Numbered from the stretch's first letter, positions 1 through 8,582 are shown. The stretch is DNA of 37,699 nucleotides from an uncultured Oscillospiraceae bacterium (GCA_910588135.1 CAJUOT010000027.1:1-37699), one strand, 5' to 3'. Program-made: numbers and translations. Notes: generated from the sequence alone by a model not told the origin.

Positions 1-1306
1 GGTGCTGTATATCCTGGACGAGCCCTCCATCGGCCTGCACCAGCGGGACAACGACCTGCTGCTGGGCACGCTGAAGCATCTGCGGGACTTGGGCAACACC
101 CTCATCGTGGTGGAGCACGACGAGGACACCATGCGGGCCGCAGACTATATCGTGGACATCGGCCCCGGCGCGGGGGTGCACGGGGGGCAGGTGGTGGCCT
201 GCGGCACCGCCGAAGAGGTGATGAACACCCCCGGCTCCATCACCGGGGACTACCTGGCGGGGCGGAAGAAGGTTCCCGTCCCAACTGAACGCAGGGCCGG
301 CAGCGGCCGCACCCTCACCGTCCGGGGCGCGGCGGAGAACAACCTGCGGCACATCGACGTGGACTTCCCGTTGGGAACGTTCATCGCCGTCACCGGCGTG
401 TCCGGGTCGGGCAAGTCCTCCCTGGTGAACGAGATTCTCTATAAGCGGCTGGGGGCGGAGCTCAACCGCACCAAGGCCCGCCCCGGCAAACACGACGGCA
501 TGGAGGGCGTGGAGTATCTGGACAAGGTCATCGCCATCGACCAGTCCCCCATCGGGCGCACCCCCCGCTCCAACCCCGCCACCTACACGGGACTGTTCAA
601 CGACATCCGGGAGCTGTTCGCCTCCACCCAGGACGCGAAAGCCCGGGGCTACGGCCCGGGCCGGTTCTCCTTCAACGTCCGGGGCGGGCGGTGCGAGGCC
701 TGCTCCGGGGACGGCCTGCTGAAAATTGAGATGCACTTCCTCCCCGACATCTACGTCCCCTGCGAGGTGTGCAAGGGCAAGCGGTACAACCGGGAGACCC
801 TGGAGGTGCGCTACAAGGGCAAGAACATCCACGAGGTGCTGGAGATGACGGTGGACGAGGCCCTGCCCTTCTTCGAGAACCTGCCCCGGCTTTATAACCG
901 GGTCAAGACCCTGAAGGACGTGGGCCTGGGCTACGTGAAGCTGGGCCAGCCCTCCACCACCCTGTCCGGCGGCGAGGCCCAGCGGGTGAAGCTGGCCACC
1001 GAGCTGTCCAAGCAGTCCACCGGCTCCACCATGTATATCCTGGACGAGCCCACCACCGGTCTCCACACCGCCGACGTGCACCAGCTGGTGGAGGTCTTGC
1101 AGCGGTTCGTGGACAAGGGAAACACGGTGGTGGTGATCGAGCACAACCTGGACGTGATCAAGACGGCGGACTATCTCATCGACCTGGGCCCCGAGGGGGG
1201 CTCCGGCGGCGGAACCGTCGTCTGCACGGGTACGCCGGAGGACGTGGCCCGCCACCCGGAAAGCTATACGGGCAAATACCTGAAAACTGTTTTGGAAACG
1301 AGCTGA
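1..1306 (+). CDS. uvrA: UvrA excinuclease subunit A, C-terminal part (5' end outside window)
   Basis: This is the DNA damage-recognition ATPase of UvrABC nucleotide excision repair. Only about the last 434 residues are present, and the reading frame is open at the window start. The fragment begins in the Walker B region of the first ABC module (ILDEPSIGLHQRD, residues 4-16). The second module follows complete: Walker A GVSGSGKSS near 132-140, a zinc finger with CxxC pairs at about 231/234 and 254/257, the LSGGEAQR signature near 319, and Walker B YILDEPTTGLH near 344. The CEAC/CEVC zinc finger and the 'IGLHQRDN' sequence are characteristic of UvrA rather than other ABC ATPases. It leads a run of same-strand genes with very short gaps (7 bp to the next ATG). 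Nothing looks degraded. Confidence 0.97.
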   Translation, partial: VLYILDEPSIGLHQRDNDLLLGTLKHLRDLGNTLIVVEHDEDTMRAADYIVDIGPGAGVHGGQVVACGTAEEVMNTPGSITGDYLAGRKKVPVPTERRAGSGRTLTVRGAAENNLRHIDVDFPLGTFIAVTGVSGSGKSSLVNEILYKRLGAELNRTKARPGKHDGMEGVEYLDKVIAIDQSPIGRTPRSNPATYTGLFNDIRELFASTQDAKARGYGPGRFSFNVRGGRCEACSGDGLLKIEMHFLPDIYVPCEVCKGKRYNRETLEVRYKGKNIHEVLEMTVDEALPFFENLPRLYNRVKTLKDVGLGYVKLGQPSTTLSGGEAQRVKLATELSKQSTGSTMYILDEPTTGLHTADVHQLVEVLQRFVDKGNTVVVIEHNLDVIKTADYLIDLGPEGGSGGGTVVCTGTPEDVARHPESYTGKYLKTVLETS

Positions 1307-1313
1307 TATCCCA

Positions 1314-1805
1314 ATGGAACTGACCTTGCAATGGCTGACGGAGACCTTCGCCGGAAAATTTCTGCTCACCATGCTGGTGTCCATGGTGCCGGTGGTAGAG
1401 CTGCGCTTTGGCATCCCCTTCGGCCACGCCAACCTGGGGCTGCCGGTGTGGGCGGCGTTCCTGGCCGCCGTCATCGGCAACCTGATTCCCGTCCCCTTCA
1501 TCATCGTCTACATCCGCCGGATCTTTCAGTGGATGCGCCGGAGGCTGCCCCGGCTGAACAGTCTGGTGGACAAGCTGGAGCGCAAGGCCCACCTCAAGGG
1601 GCAGAAGGTGACGAAATACAAGTACCTGGGCCTGATGCTGTTTGTGGCCGTTCCCCTCCCCGGCACCGGGGCGTGGACGGGCTCGCTGGCGGCGGCGTTC
1701 CTGGATATGCCCCTGCGCCGCGCCATTCCCTCAGTGGTGGCCGGGGTGCTGGTCGCGGGCATGGCCATCAGCATCCTGACCTATGGCGTAGCAAACTTAT
1801 TCTGA
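1314..1805 (+). CDS. Small multidrug export family membrane protein (COG2426/PF06695-like)
   Basis: A 163-aa integral membrane protein with about four hydrophobic segments: roughly residues 14-35, 42-70, 103-125 and 135-160. Features of the small-multidrug-export-related family (COG2426) are the N-terminal MVPVVELRFGIPFG stretch, the PVPFIIVYIRR turn and the late VPLPGTGAWTGSLAAAF motif. It has a short basic cytoplasmic loop (RRRLPRLNSLVDKLERKAH). The family name implies export, but a transported substrate has not been firmly shown, so the function stays open. The ATG lies 7 bp after the uvrA stop with only a weak purine-rich site before it, which suggests translational coupling to uvrA. Confidence 0.85.
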   Translation: MELTLQWLTETFAGKFLLTMLVSMVPVVELRFGIPFGHANLGLPVWAAFLAAVIGNLIPVPFIIVYIRRIFQWMRRRLPRLNSLVDKLERKAHLKGQKVTKYKYLGLMLFVAVPLPGTGAWTGSLAAAFLDMPLRRAIPSVVAGVLVAGMAISILTYGVANLF

Positions 1806-1820
1806 ACGGGAGGCGGTCTC

Positions 1821-2411
1821 ATGTACCTCTATCTGGTCCGGCACGGACAGTCTACAGGAAACGAGCGGCAGCTCTTTTTCGGCACGCAGGACTACCCCCT
1901 CACCGAATTGGGCCGGGAGCAGGCAAGACAGGCGGCGGACAAGCTGCGGCGGGAGGTGGAGTTCACCCGCTGCCTCGCCAGCCCCCTCTCCCGGGCCTGG
2001 GACACCGCCGTGATCTGCACCGAAGGCCGGACCGCGGCCCCGGAAGCCTGCCCCGCCCTGCGGGAGCAGGACATGGGCGCCCTGGAGGGCCTCACCTGGG
2101 GGGCGGCAGAGGCCCGCTTCGGCGACCGGATCGGCCAGCTCCTGGGCGACTGGTTCCACACCACCCCGCCGGAGGGAGAGTCCCCCTCCCAGATGCTGCG
2201 GCGGGTGGCGGGCTGCGTGGACGCGCTCCTGGACCGGGGAGAGGACACTCTGGCCGTGGCCCATAACGGCTCCTTGTCCCTCATCCTGTTTTACCTGGGG
2301 CTGGTGGAGGAGCGGCAGCTGCTCCAGCGGGACTGGTTCTTCCGCCACGGCTGTTACTCCGCCGTCCGGCTGGAGCAGGACGCGGCAGAGCTTGTATGCT
2401 TCAACCGGTGA
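1821..2411 (+). CDS. Histidine phosphatase family protein (phosphoglycerate mutase-like)
   Basis: A 196-aa cytosolic phosphatase of the branch-1 histidine phosphatase superfamily. The N-terminal LVRHGQSTGNE carries the RHG catalytic motif, with the phospho-accepting His at residue 8. The proton-donor Glu is expected in the 'REQDMGALEG' segment, and the second catalytic His is in VAHNGSLSLI. The length and the 'PLTELGREQA' stretch fit alpha-ribazole phosphatase/GpmB-like enzymes. No cobamide genes are nearby, so the substrate cannot be assigned. A GGGAGG ribosome-binding site precedes the ATG. The gene sits 15 bp after the preceding one and probably belongs to the uvrA-led transcription unit. 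Confidence 0.88.
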   Translation: MYLYLVRHGQSTGNERQLFFGTQDYPLTELGREQARQAADKLRREVEFTRCLASPLSRAWDTAVICTEGRTAAPEACPALREQDMGALEGLTWGAAEARFGDRIGQLLGDWFHTTPPEGESPSQMLRRVAGCVDALLDRGEDTLAVAHNGSLSLILFYLGLVEERQLLQRDWFFRHGCYSAVRLEQDAAELVCFNR

Positions 2412-2466
2412 CAAAAAGCCGCCTCCTTTCATAGAATGCCTTAGTTTTCATGAGGAGGCGGCGGAA

Positions 2467-2778
2467 ATGACACAGGTAGTTCAATTTCTGGCGGCGCTGC
2501 TGGCGGCCTTCGGGCTGGTGAGCCTTTGGTGGCTGGCGGTGGGGGCTCTGCTGCTGCCGGGGGTGTGCCCCGCCCGGATGGTGGTGGACGCCAAGGGGGA
2601 CGGCGGCGGGCTGGAGCAGACCGTCAAGGCCCTGCTGTGGCTGCGGCGCACCGGGCTGTGGTGGGGCGAGGTGGTCATTGAAGACCGCGGCCTGGACGGG
2701 GACGGCGCGGCGCTGGCCCGCACCCTGGCGGAGCGCAGCGGCGTGCGCTTCTCCGGGGATGACCCGGATCGTGTTTAG
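2467..2778 (+). CDS. Hypothetical protein with one N-terminal membrane segment
   Basis: A 103-aa protein. Residues 5-32 are strongly hydrophobic (VVQFLAALLAAFGLVSLWW and onward), predicting a single TM anchor. A soluble tail of about 70 residues follows, containing a 'VDAKGDGGGLEQTV..LLWLRR' pattern. The ATG at 2467 was chosen over an upstream in-frame ATG at 2392 because a strong GAGGAGG site lies just before it and the upstream one overlaps the phosphatase gene. I do not recognise the family. Position suggests co-transcription with the preceding genes. Confidence 0.72.
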   Translation: MTQVVQFLAALLAAFGLVSLWWLAVGALLLPGVCPARMVVDAKGDGGGLEQTVKALLWLRRTGLWWGEVVIEDRGLDGDGAALARTLAERSGVRFSGDDPDRV

Positions 2779-2837
2779 CGTTATTTCACTGTAAATACCG
2801 GTTCTAACAATATCACAAAAGAAATGAGGAATGTACA

Positions 2838-4334
2838 ATGGAATTGAAGGAAGCACTGGCCAGATTGGCTGAGCTGCAAAAAAAGCGGTATGCCTACCGC
2901 GCGGCGTCCTCCTCCCTGTACCTGGACGCCACCACCACCGCCCCAAAAGGCACCGCCGAGGGGCGGGGGGTCGCCCTCGGCGTCCTGGCCGGGGAGGAGC
3001 ACAAGCTGTTCTCCGCCCCCGAGGTGGGGGAGCTGCTGGACTTTTTGTGGTCACGGAGGGATGAGCTGGAGCACTGCGTGCGCCGTCAGGTGGAGGAGCT
3101 GCGCCGCTCCTATGCCCAGCTCAAGCGCATCCCGGCGGACGAGTACATGGAGTACGCCATACTGACCAACGAGGCCGACGACGTATGGCACCGGGCCAAG
3201 GAGGCCAGCGATTTTGAGCTGTTCCGCCCGGTTCTGGAAAAGCTGGTGGCCTTCAATATCAAATTCGCCGGGTACTACGACGCCTCCAAAGCCCCCTACG
3301 ACGCCCTGCTCAATGAGTACGAGCGCGGGGTGGACATGGCGTATCTGGACAAATTCTTCGCCACCCTCCGGGAGCGCATCATCCCCCTGCTCCACGCGGT
3401 CATGGAGAAGGAGCCCCCCGACGACAGCTTCCTGCGGCGGCACTACCCCGCCGGAGCCCAGCGGAAATTTTCCGACTACCTGATGGAAGTCCTGGGGCTG
3501 GACCGGGCCCACTGCACCATCGGGGAGACGGAGCACCCCTATACCCTGGACTTCAACAACAAGGACGTGCGCATCACCACCCACTATTACGAGGACAACG
3601 TGGACTTCTCCATGTACTCCGTCATCCACGAGGGGGGACACGCCAAGTACGAGCTTGGCATTGCGGACGACCTTCAGTATACCTGTCTGGCGGGGGGCGT
3701 GTCCATGGGCGTCCACGAGAGCCAGTCCCGGTTCTATGAAAACCTGATCGGCCGCTCCCTGCCCTTCATCCAGGCCATCTTCCCCAAGATGAAGGAATTT
3801 TTCCCGGAGCAGCTTGCCGATGTGACTGCGGAGCAGTTCTACCGGGCGGTCAACAAGGCCCAGCCCTCCCTCATCCGCACCGAGGCCGACGAGCTGACCT
3901 ACTGCCTCCACGTCATGGTGCGCTACGAGATTGAAAAGCAGCTCATCGGCGGCACGCTGGCCGTCAAGGACGTGCCGGAGACCTGGAACCGGCTGTACAA
4001 GGAATACCTGGGGGTGGATGTGCCCGACGACAAGCGGGGCTGCCTCCAGGACAGCCACTGGTCCGGCGGCTCCTTCGGCTACTTCCCCTCCTACGCCCTG
4101 GGCAGCGCCTACGGCGCCCAAATGCTGAAAAACATGGAGCGGGATATCGACGTGTGGGGCCCCGTGTCCCGGGGCGACCTGTCCGGCGTGTCCGCCTGGC
4201 TGGGCGAGAAAATCCACAAGTACGGCGGCCTGATGGAACCCGCCGACGTGGTAAAGAACGCCTGCGGCCAGTTTGACCCCACCGTGTTCGCCGACTATCT
4301 GGAGAAGAAGTACGGCGCGCTGTACGGCCTGTAA
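2838..4334 (+). CDS. M32-family metallocarboxypeptidase (carboxypeptidase Taq type)
   Basis: A 498-aa cytosolic zinc carboxypeptidase that trims C-terminal residues from peptides. The zinc-binding HEGGH motif is at residues 264-268. The downstream HESQSRFYEN segment, about 30 residues later, supplies the third ligand (Glu), as in carboxypeptidase Taq. Length is normal for the family (about 500 aa). No signal peptide is present. The ATG follows an ATGAGG ribosome-binding site about 8 bp upstream. The 59-bp gap before it is AT-rich and may hold a promoter, although I cannot pick clear -35/-10 boxes. It ends at a strong hairpin terminator shared with the convergent kinase gene. Activity on peptides imported by the Opp system downstream is plausible but only inferred. 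Confidence 0.95.
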   Translation: MELKEALARLAELQKKRYAYRAASSSLYLDATTTAPKGTAEGRGVALGVLAGEEHKLFSAPEVGELLDFLWSRRDELEHCVRRQVEELRRSYAQLKRIPADEYMEYAILTNEADDVWHRAKEASDFELFRPVLEKLVAFNIKFAGYYDASKAPYDALLNEYERGVDMAYLDKFFATLRERIIPLLHAVMEKEPPDDSFLRRHYPAGAQRKFSDYLMEVLGLDRAHCTIGETEHPYTLDFNNKDVRITTHYYEDNVDFSMYSVIHEGGHAKYELGIADDLQYTCLAGGVSMGVHESQSRFYENLIGRSLPFIQAIFPKMKEFFPEQLADVTAEQFYRAVNKAQPSLIRTEADELTYCLHVMVRYEIEKQLIGGTLAVKDVPETWNRLYKEYLGVDVPDDKRGCLQDSHWSGGSFGYFPSYALGSAYGAQMLKNMERDIDVWGPVSRGDLSGVSAWLGEKIHKYGGLMEPADVVKNACGQFDPTVFADYLEKKYGALYGL

Positions 4335-4360
4335 AGGCGCATCCCCTCCCCAGCGCGCAA

Positions 4361-4404
4361 AGAAGCCCCCCGGGCCCGCAGGGCCTGGGGGGCTTCTGTT
4401 TTTT
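4361..4404 (+). terminator. Rho-independent terminator after M32 carboxypeptidase
   Basis: A stem with arms AGAAGCCCCCCGGGCCC and GGGCCTGGGGGGCTTCT is followed by a run of T residues on the + strand. It sits between the stops of two convergent genes, so it may also slow minus-strand transcripts, although the T-tract favours the + strand. Confidence 0.88.
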
Positions 4405-5500
4405 ACCGTCCGTCCGCCTGATTGTACCGGGCGGCCTCCTCCCCGTCCAGAATGGGCAGCCGCACCCGGACGCGGGTGCCCTCGTCCGGCTCGCTGGTTA
4501 CGGCCAGCCCCCACTCCTCTCCAAAGGTGAGCTGGATGCGCCGGTGGACATTGTACAGCCCGATGCCCGAGCCGCTGCCCCGGGCCCGGCGGGCCGGGGC
4601 GTCCAGCAGGGTCTCCACCTGCTCCCGCCGCATCCCCACGCCGTTGTCCGCCACGTCGATCACCAGCGCGTCCCCCTCCCGGCAGGCGTCCACCGTGATA
4701 AGCCCGTCCTCCTCCGGCCCCGCCAGACCGTGGTAGATGGCGTTTTCCAACAGGGGCTGGATGGTGAGCTTCAGGGCGTACAGCCCTTCGGCCCCCGGGT
4801 GGGCGGTGACCTGCGCGCGGAATTTATCCTTGTAGCGGATCTGCTGGATGTTCAGATAGTGGCGGGCGTGCTCCAGCTCGCTCTCCAGGCGGATCACCCG
4901 CTCCCCGCCGCTCAGGGAGATGCGGAACAGCCGGGCCAGGGAGGTGACCATCTGCACCGCCTCCTGAGTCCGGCCTGACTCGGTCATCCACACCACCGAG
5001 TCCAGGGTGTTGTAGAGGAAATGGGGGTTGATCTGGGAGTGGAGCACCTCCAGCTCGCTGCGGCGCTTCTGCCCCTCCTGTTCAATGATGTCCTCCATCA
5101 AATGGCGCATGGTGGACACCATGGAGCGGATGGAGTGGTTCAGCTGCCGGAGCTCCAGGCAGCCCGCCTCTTCGTCCAGCTCCACCGGCTCGCCCCCGGC
5201 CTCCAGCTCCTTCACTGCCTGTTCCAGCCGCCGGATCGGCCCTGCGATCCGGGCGGACGCCCGGAAGCTGAGCACGCCCGCCAGCAGGGCGGAGCACAGC
5301 AGCAGAACCCCAAATGCGCACAGCCAGTCCGCCGCCGTCCCGTTCAGCCGCCCGGAGCGGGACAGCCACAGCAGCAGCCCGCCCCCCATGAGAACCGCCA
5401 CCGCCAGGGCCACGGCGGAGGACGACAGGGTGAGCACCGTCCGGATGGACAGGCCCCGGCGCCAGCGCGCCCAGCCCCCTGTCAGCTCTTTTCCCCTCAC
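4403..5500 (-). CDS. YesM-like sensor histidine kinase with minimal external domain
   Basis: A membrane kinase of about 365 aa that pairs with the response regulator immediately upstream. Order of parts: TM1 (residues ~19-46), an external loop of only about 10 residues, TM2 (~57-79), HAMP linker, and the His_kinase domain with the phospho-accepting His in SQINPHFLYNTLDS (His160). The HATPase domain carries the N-box ENAIYHG, then DVADNGVGM and GSGIGLYNVHRR. Most YesM-type kinases carry an external sensor domain of about 200-300 residues, which is absent here. The GTG at 5500 is preferred because the AGGGGAGGGGA site lies about 6 bp upstream; GTG at 5506 is the alternative. The gene overlaps the end of the regulator gene or nearly abuts it, so the two are translated together. 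Confidence 0.9.
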   Translation of the reverse strand: MRGKELTGGWARWRRGLSIRTVLTLSSSAVALAVAVLMGGGLLLWLSRSGRLNGTAADWLCAFGVLLLCSALLAGVLSFRASARIAGPIRRLEQAVKELEAGGEPVELDEEAGCLELRQLNHSIRSMVSTMRHLMEDIIEQEGQKRRSELEVLHSQINPHFLYNTLDSVVWMTESGRTQEAVQMVTSLARLFRISLSGGERVIRLESELEHARHYLNIQQIRYKDKFRAQVTAHPGAEGLYALKLTIQPLLENAIYHGLAGPEEDGLITVDACREGDALVIDVADNGVGMRREQVETLLDAPARRARGSGSGIGLYNVHRRIQLTFGEEWGLAVTSEPDEGTRVRVRLPILDGEEAARYNQADGR

Positions 5501-5531
5501 ACGCACTCCCCTCCCCTCTCCATTGCGCCGG

Positions 5532-7130
5532 TCACGGCTGTTCCCCCGCCCGGAACTTGGAGGGGGATATTCCGAAATGCTTTTTGAATACATAGCTGAA
5601 ATAATTCGGGTCGGCATACCCCACGCGCTCCGCGATGAGATAGGTCTTTTCCTCGGTGTCCCGGAGCATCCGGGCCGCCTGCTCCATACGCAGGTCGGTG
5701 ACATAGGCCGTGAAGCTCTTCTGGGTCTCCCGCTTGAACAGGGTGGAGAAGTACGCCGGAGACAGGTGGAGGTGGGCGCACAGCGTCTCCACGCTCAGCT
5801 CCTTTTCCGCGTAGTGCTGGGCGATAAAGCGCTTGGCCCGCTCCACTGTTTTCCAGGCCGAGTCGGTGCGCTGGCGGTTGAGCCGCTCCCACAGCCGCAG
5901 GGCGCACCCCAGCAGCCACTGCTCCAGCTCGTCCAGCGAACGGAAGTCGGTGATGGACACCATGCCGTTGAAGTCCGGGCCGAAAATCTCCTCAATCTCC
6001 CCCTCGCCGGCCCGGGCCAGCCGGATGAGGGCGGTGAGAATCTCCAGGAAGAACATATGGCTCTGGGGGAGGGACAGCCGCGCCTCCCGCACCCGCTCCA
6101 CCTGCCGGTGGACAAGCCCGGCCACCTGCTCCCGCTCCCCCAGCTTGACGGCGGCGGACAGCGCGCGCTGCTCCGCCTCGTCCAGCGTCAGGCAGGCGGA
6201 GCGCCCCGGTTCCAGGTCGCCGATGTAAAATACCTGCTCCGCCTCCAGGAGCACCCGGTAGTCCGCGGCTGCGGCCGCGCCCTCCGCCGAGCGGTGCAGC
6301 TGCTCCGGGCCCGGGCAGGGCCAGCCCACCCCCGCGAACAGCGGCAGCCCCAGCAGCGTGCCCGCCATCAGGCACAGCCGCCCCAGCTCCTGGGTGAGCG
6401 GGTAGATCCGCTCCTCGCTGTCCAGCCGCACCAGCAGCGCCACCATGTCGTTGTAGAGCACCGTGCGCAGCTCGCACCCCTCCAGGGCAAAGTGGCCCTG
6501 GAAGAAGGATTGGATGGCGGGCAGCATCAGTTCGCCCCCGCCCTCCCCCTGGGAGGGGGCGGACGCCACCAGCGCCGCCGCCCACCAGCCGCCGGGCAGC
6601 TCGATTTCATACCGGCCCGCCCGCTCCCGCACCTGTTCCGGCGGAATCCGCCCGTCCAGCAGCCGGGTGTAGAACAGCTCCCGCAGGATGGGCAGGCTCT
6701 CCGCGTAGCGCAGGCGCAGCGTCTCAATGTCCCGGCGCTCCAGCCGCTCGTGGTCCAGCTGTTCCCGCAGCCGGATCAGCACCGCGCTGAGCTCCGGGGC
6801 GTTGATGGGCTTCAGGATGTACTCCGATACGTTCATCCCCACCGCCTGCCGGGCGTACTCAAATTCGTCAAAGCCGGAGAACATCACCAGCTTGGAGGCG
6901 GGCAGGAGGGGCTTCAGCCTGCGGCACAGCTCCAAGCCGTCCATATAGGGCATTTTGATGTCGGTGAGCACCACATCCGGCCGGAGCTGCTCCGCCAGCT
7001 CCAGCGCGTCCATGCCGTTGGCCGCCGAACCGGCCAGCTCAAACCCCAGCCCACCCCAATTGATCTTTACCCGGATGCCCTCCCGGATCTCCTCTTCGTC
7101 GTCCACCAGCAGAACCCGGTACTGTTCCAT
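5532..7130 (-). CDS. YesN-like response regulator with AraC-type DNA-binding domain
   Basis: A 532-aa transcription factor. The receiver domain spans residues 1-120: acidic pocket DDE at 10-12, phospho-accepting Asp57 in VVLTDIKMPYMDG, and Lys107 in YILKP. A long middle region of about 300 residues follows. The C-terminal AraC HTH pair covers about residues 430-530 and ends with YADPNYFSYVFKKHFGISP. This layout is typical of YesN regulators that control sugar uptake genes. ATG 7130 was chosen over an upstream in-frame ATG at 7196 because the receiver fold begins at MEQYRVLLVDDE and a GGGGAAGGGGG site precedes it. It lies directly downstream of the mgl-type transporter on the same strand but has its own promoter. 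That transporter is the obvious candidate target, by inference. Confidence 0.95.
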   Translation of the reverse strand: MEQYRVLLVDDEEEIREGIRVKINWGGLGFELAGSAANGMDALELAEQLRPDVVLTDIKMPYMDGLELCRRLKPLLPASKLVMFSGFDEFEYARQAVGMNVSEYILKPINAPELSAVLIRLREQLDHERLERRDIETLRLRYAESLPILRELFYTRLLDGRIPPEQVRERAGRYEIELPGGWWAAALVASAPSQGEGGGELMLPAIQSFFQGHFALEGCELRTVLYNDMVALLVRLDSEERIYPLTQELGRLCLMAGTLLGLPLFAGVGWPCPGPEQLHRSAEGAAAAADYRVLLEAEQVFYIGDLEPGRSACLTLDEAEQRALSAAVKLGEREQVAGLVHRQVERVREARLSLPQSHMFFLEILTALIRLARAGEGEIEEIFGPDFNGMVSITDFRSLDELEQWLLGCALRLWERLNRQRTDSAWKTVERAKRFIAQHYAEKELSVETLCAHLHLSPAYFSTLFKRETQKSFTAYVTDLRMEQAARMLRDTEEKTYLIAERVGYADPNYFSYVFKKHFGISPSKFRAGEQP

Positions 7131-7160
7131 TCGGCGCGCCCCCTTCCCCGCCCACAGCCA

Positions 7161-7227
7161 GGATGGCGTTTTGCCGCGCAAAACGCCATCCCCCATGGGG
7201 GATGATGGGACATTATATCACATCATC
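7161..7227 (-). promoter_or_regulatory. Nested palindromes in leader of the response-regulator gene
   Basis: Three palindromes lie side by side. The first has 14-bp perfect arms (GGATGGCGTTTTGC and its complement, 3-bp loop) at 7161-7191. The second is ATCCCCCATGGGGGAT at 7188-7203. The third is GATGATG/CATCATC at 7201-7227, bracketing the promoter -10 box. The last could be an operator; the first could be an mRNA hairpin or operator. Confidence 0.65.
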
Positions 7228-7240
7228 CGCCCCTTGAAAA
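7212..7240 (-). promoter_or_regulatory. Promoter of regulator-kinase operon
   Basis: On the minus strand a TTTTCA box is separated by 17 bp from a perfect TATAAT (7212-7217). The -10 is consensus and the -35 moderate. Confidence 0.7.
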
Positions 7241-7278
7241 CAAAAAATGTATGTCCGCGGGCGGGCTTGCGGCAGGGA

Positions 7279-7312
7279 AAGGGGGCCGGCATTGCCTGCC
7301 GGCCCCCTCTGT
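7279..7312 (-). terminator. Hairpin terminator after the mgl-type transporter operon
   Basis: The arms GGGGGCCGGCA and TGCCGGCCCCC flank a short loop just behind the stop codon of the 70-aa membrane protein. The minus-strand T-run is short (TTT). The opposite strand has a longer T-run, so this may act in both directions. Confidence 0.72.
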
Positions 7313-7315
7313 TTT

Positions 7316-7528
7316 TTAACCGCTTCTGGCCTTGACGACGCCCATGGCCACCACAAACACCAGGGCGGCGACGCACACCCAGATAAAAATGTCCAAATAC
7401 CGCAGCGGCACCCGGCGGAAGTGCTCATACAGCCGCTCAATGGCGCTGAGCTGGCTGGGGTCGGGACGTCCCTCCCGCTCCGGGTCCTGTTCCAGCCGCG
7501 GCTCTTGGTTGTCCTGCCGGCCGTCCAT
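7316..7528 (-). CDS. Small single-TM membrane protein at the end of the mgl-type operon
   Basis: A 70-aa protein with a charged N-terminal half rich in Asp, Glu, Arg and Gln (residues 1-30), a short amphipathic stretch (LSAIERLYEHFRRVPLRYL) and one TM segment near 45-65, ending KARSG. Its ATG lies one base after the permease stop, so it is translated in the same operon. I do not recognise a named family. The position suggests an accessory subunit or stabiliser of the transporter, but nothing in the sequence proves it. A palindromic terminator follows the stop directly. Confidence 0.75.
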   Translation of the reverse strand: MDGRQDNQEPRLEQDPEREGRPDPSQLSAIERLYEHFRRVPLRYLDIFIWVCVAALVFVVAMGVVKARSG

Positions 7529-7529
7529 C

Positions 7530-8582
7530 TTACTTCTTCGCCAGATACTTGCGCAGGTCGAGGGCCACGGCGACGATGATGACCAGGCCCTGGGCCACGA
7601 AGGTGTAGGCCGGGTCCACGCCCAGGAACTGCAGGCAGATTTTCAGTGCCTCGAACACCAGCACGCCCACCAGAATGCCGGACACCTTGCCCACGCCGCC
7701 GTTGGTGGACACGCCGCCGATGGTACAGGCCGCGATGGCCTCCAGCTCGTAGCCGAAGCCCGTGGCCGTGGACGCGCCGCCCGCCTTGGCGCCCACCAGG
7801 AAGCCGCCCAGGCCGTACATGACGGCGGCCAGGATGTAGATGCGGATGAGGGTGGCGGCCACGTTGACGCCCGCCACCTGGGCGGCGCTCTCATTGCCGC
7901 CGATGGCGTACATATACTTGCCGTGGCGGGTCTTGTTGTACAGGAACCAGAAGAACACGCCCACAATCACCGCGAAAATCAGCAGGTAGGGAATCTCCCG
8001 GATGCCGGGGATGGGGTCGAAGGGCTTCACGCCCCCGATGGAAAAGTCGCGCAGCCGGCCGCTGGCCACGCCGCGGTAGGTGTCCTTATAGCCGCCCATG
8101 GGCTGGTTTTTGGTGATGATGGAGCACAGGCCGTACACGATGGTCTGCATACCCAGGGTGGCGATGAAGGGCGGGACTTTCAGGAAGGCCACCACACAGC
8201 CGTTCACCGCGCCGAACAGCGCCATGATGGCCATGACGATCACCATCGCGATGCCCCAGGGGATGTCGGGCAGCCAGGTCAGCATCCGGGCGGAGTAGTC
8301 CATCTGCTGGAGCAGCATGGCGGCCAGACAGGCGGCCAGGCCCACCTGGCGCCCCGCGGACAGGTCGGTGCCCTTGGTGATCAGGCAGCCGGACACGCCG
8401 CAGGCGATGATGAACCGGGGGGACATATTGACCACCAGGTTGCTGAAATTGCCGAAGGTCAGGAAGGTGTTCTGCTCCCGGGTCCACCACGCGGTGAACA
8501 TGGCCAGCAGAAAAATCAGGATGATGATGGCGTTGTTGGAAAGGAATTTTGTCACACTCTTGACGCCCAGTTTTTTATCCAT
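7530..8582 (-). CDS. mglC: Galactose/methylgalactoside-type sugar ABC transporter permease
   Basis: A 350-aa inner-membrane permease of the ribose/galactose (BPD_transp_2) family, forming the channel for sugar imported by the MglA ATPase and MglB binding protein. About eight to ten TM segments are visible, starting at residues 18-36 (IIILIFLLAMFTAWW). The conserved family stretches 'DLSAGRQVGLAACLAAM', 'PPFIATLGMQTIVYGL' and 'GGVSTNGGVGKVSGILVGV' are present. Length is slightly above that of E. coli MglC (about 336 aa). It lies 20 bp after the ATPase gene and one base before the 70-aa membrane protein. Assignment to galactose or methylgalactoside rather than another pentose or hexose rests on overall similarity, so the substrate is less certain than the family. 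Confidence 0.92.
   Translation of the reverse strand: MDKKLGVKSVTKFLSNNAIIILIFLLAMFTAWWTREQNTFLTFGNFSNLVVNMSPRFIIACGVSGCLITKGTDLSAGRQVGLAACLAAMLLQQMDYSARMLTWLPDIPWGIAMVIVMAIMALFGAVNGCVVAFLKVPPFIATLGMQTIVYGLCSIITKNQPMGGYKDTYRGVASGRLRDFSIGGVKPFDPIPGIREIPYLLIFAVIVGVFFWFLYNKTRHGKYMYAIGGNESAAQVAGVNVAATLIRIYILAAVMYGLGGFLVGAKAGGASTATGFGYELEAIAACTIGGVSTNGGVGKVSGILVGVLVFEALKICLQFLGVDPAYTFVAQGLVIIVAVALDLRKYLAKK

Noticed and set aside
5028..7205. 725-codon open frame on the + strand
   Set aside because: Antisense to the kinase and regulator genes, whose domains are unmistakable.
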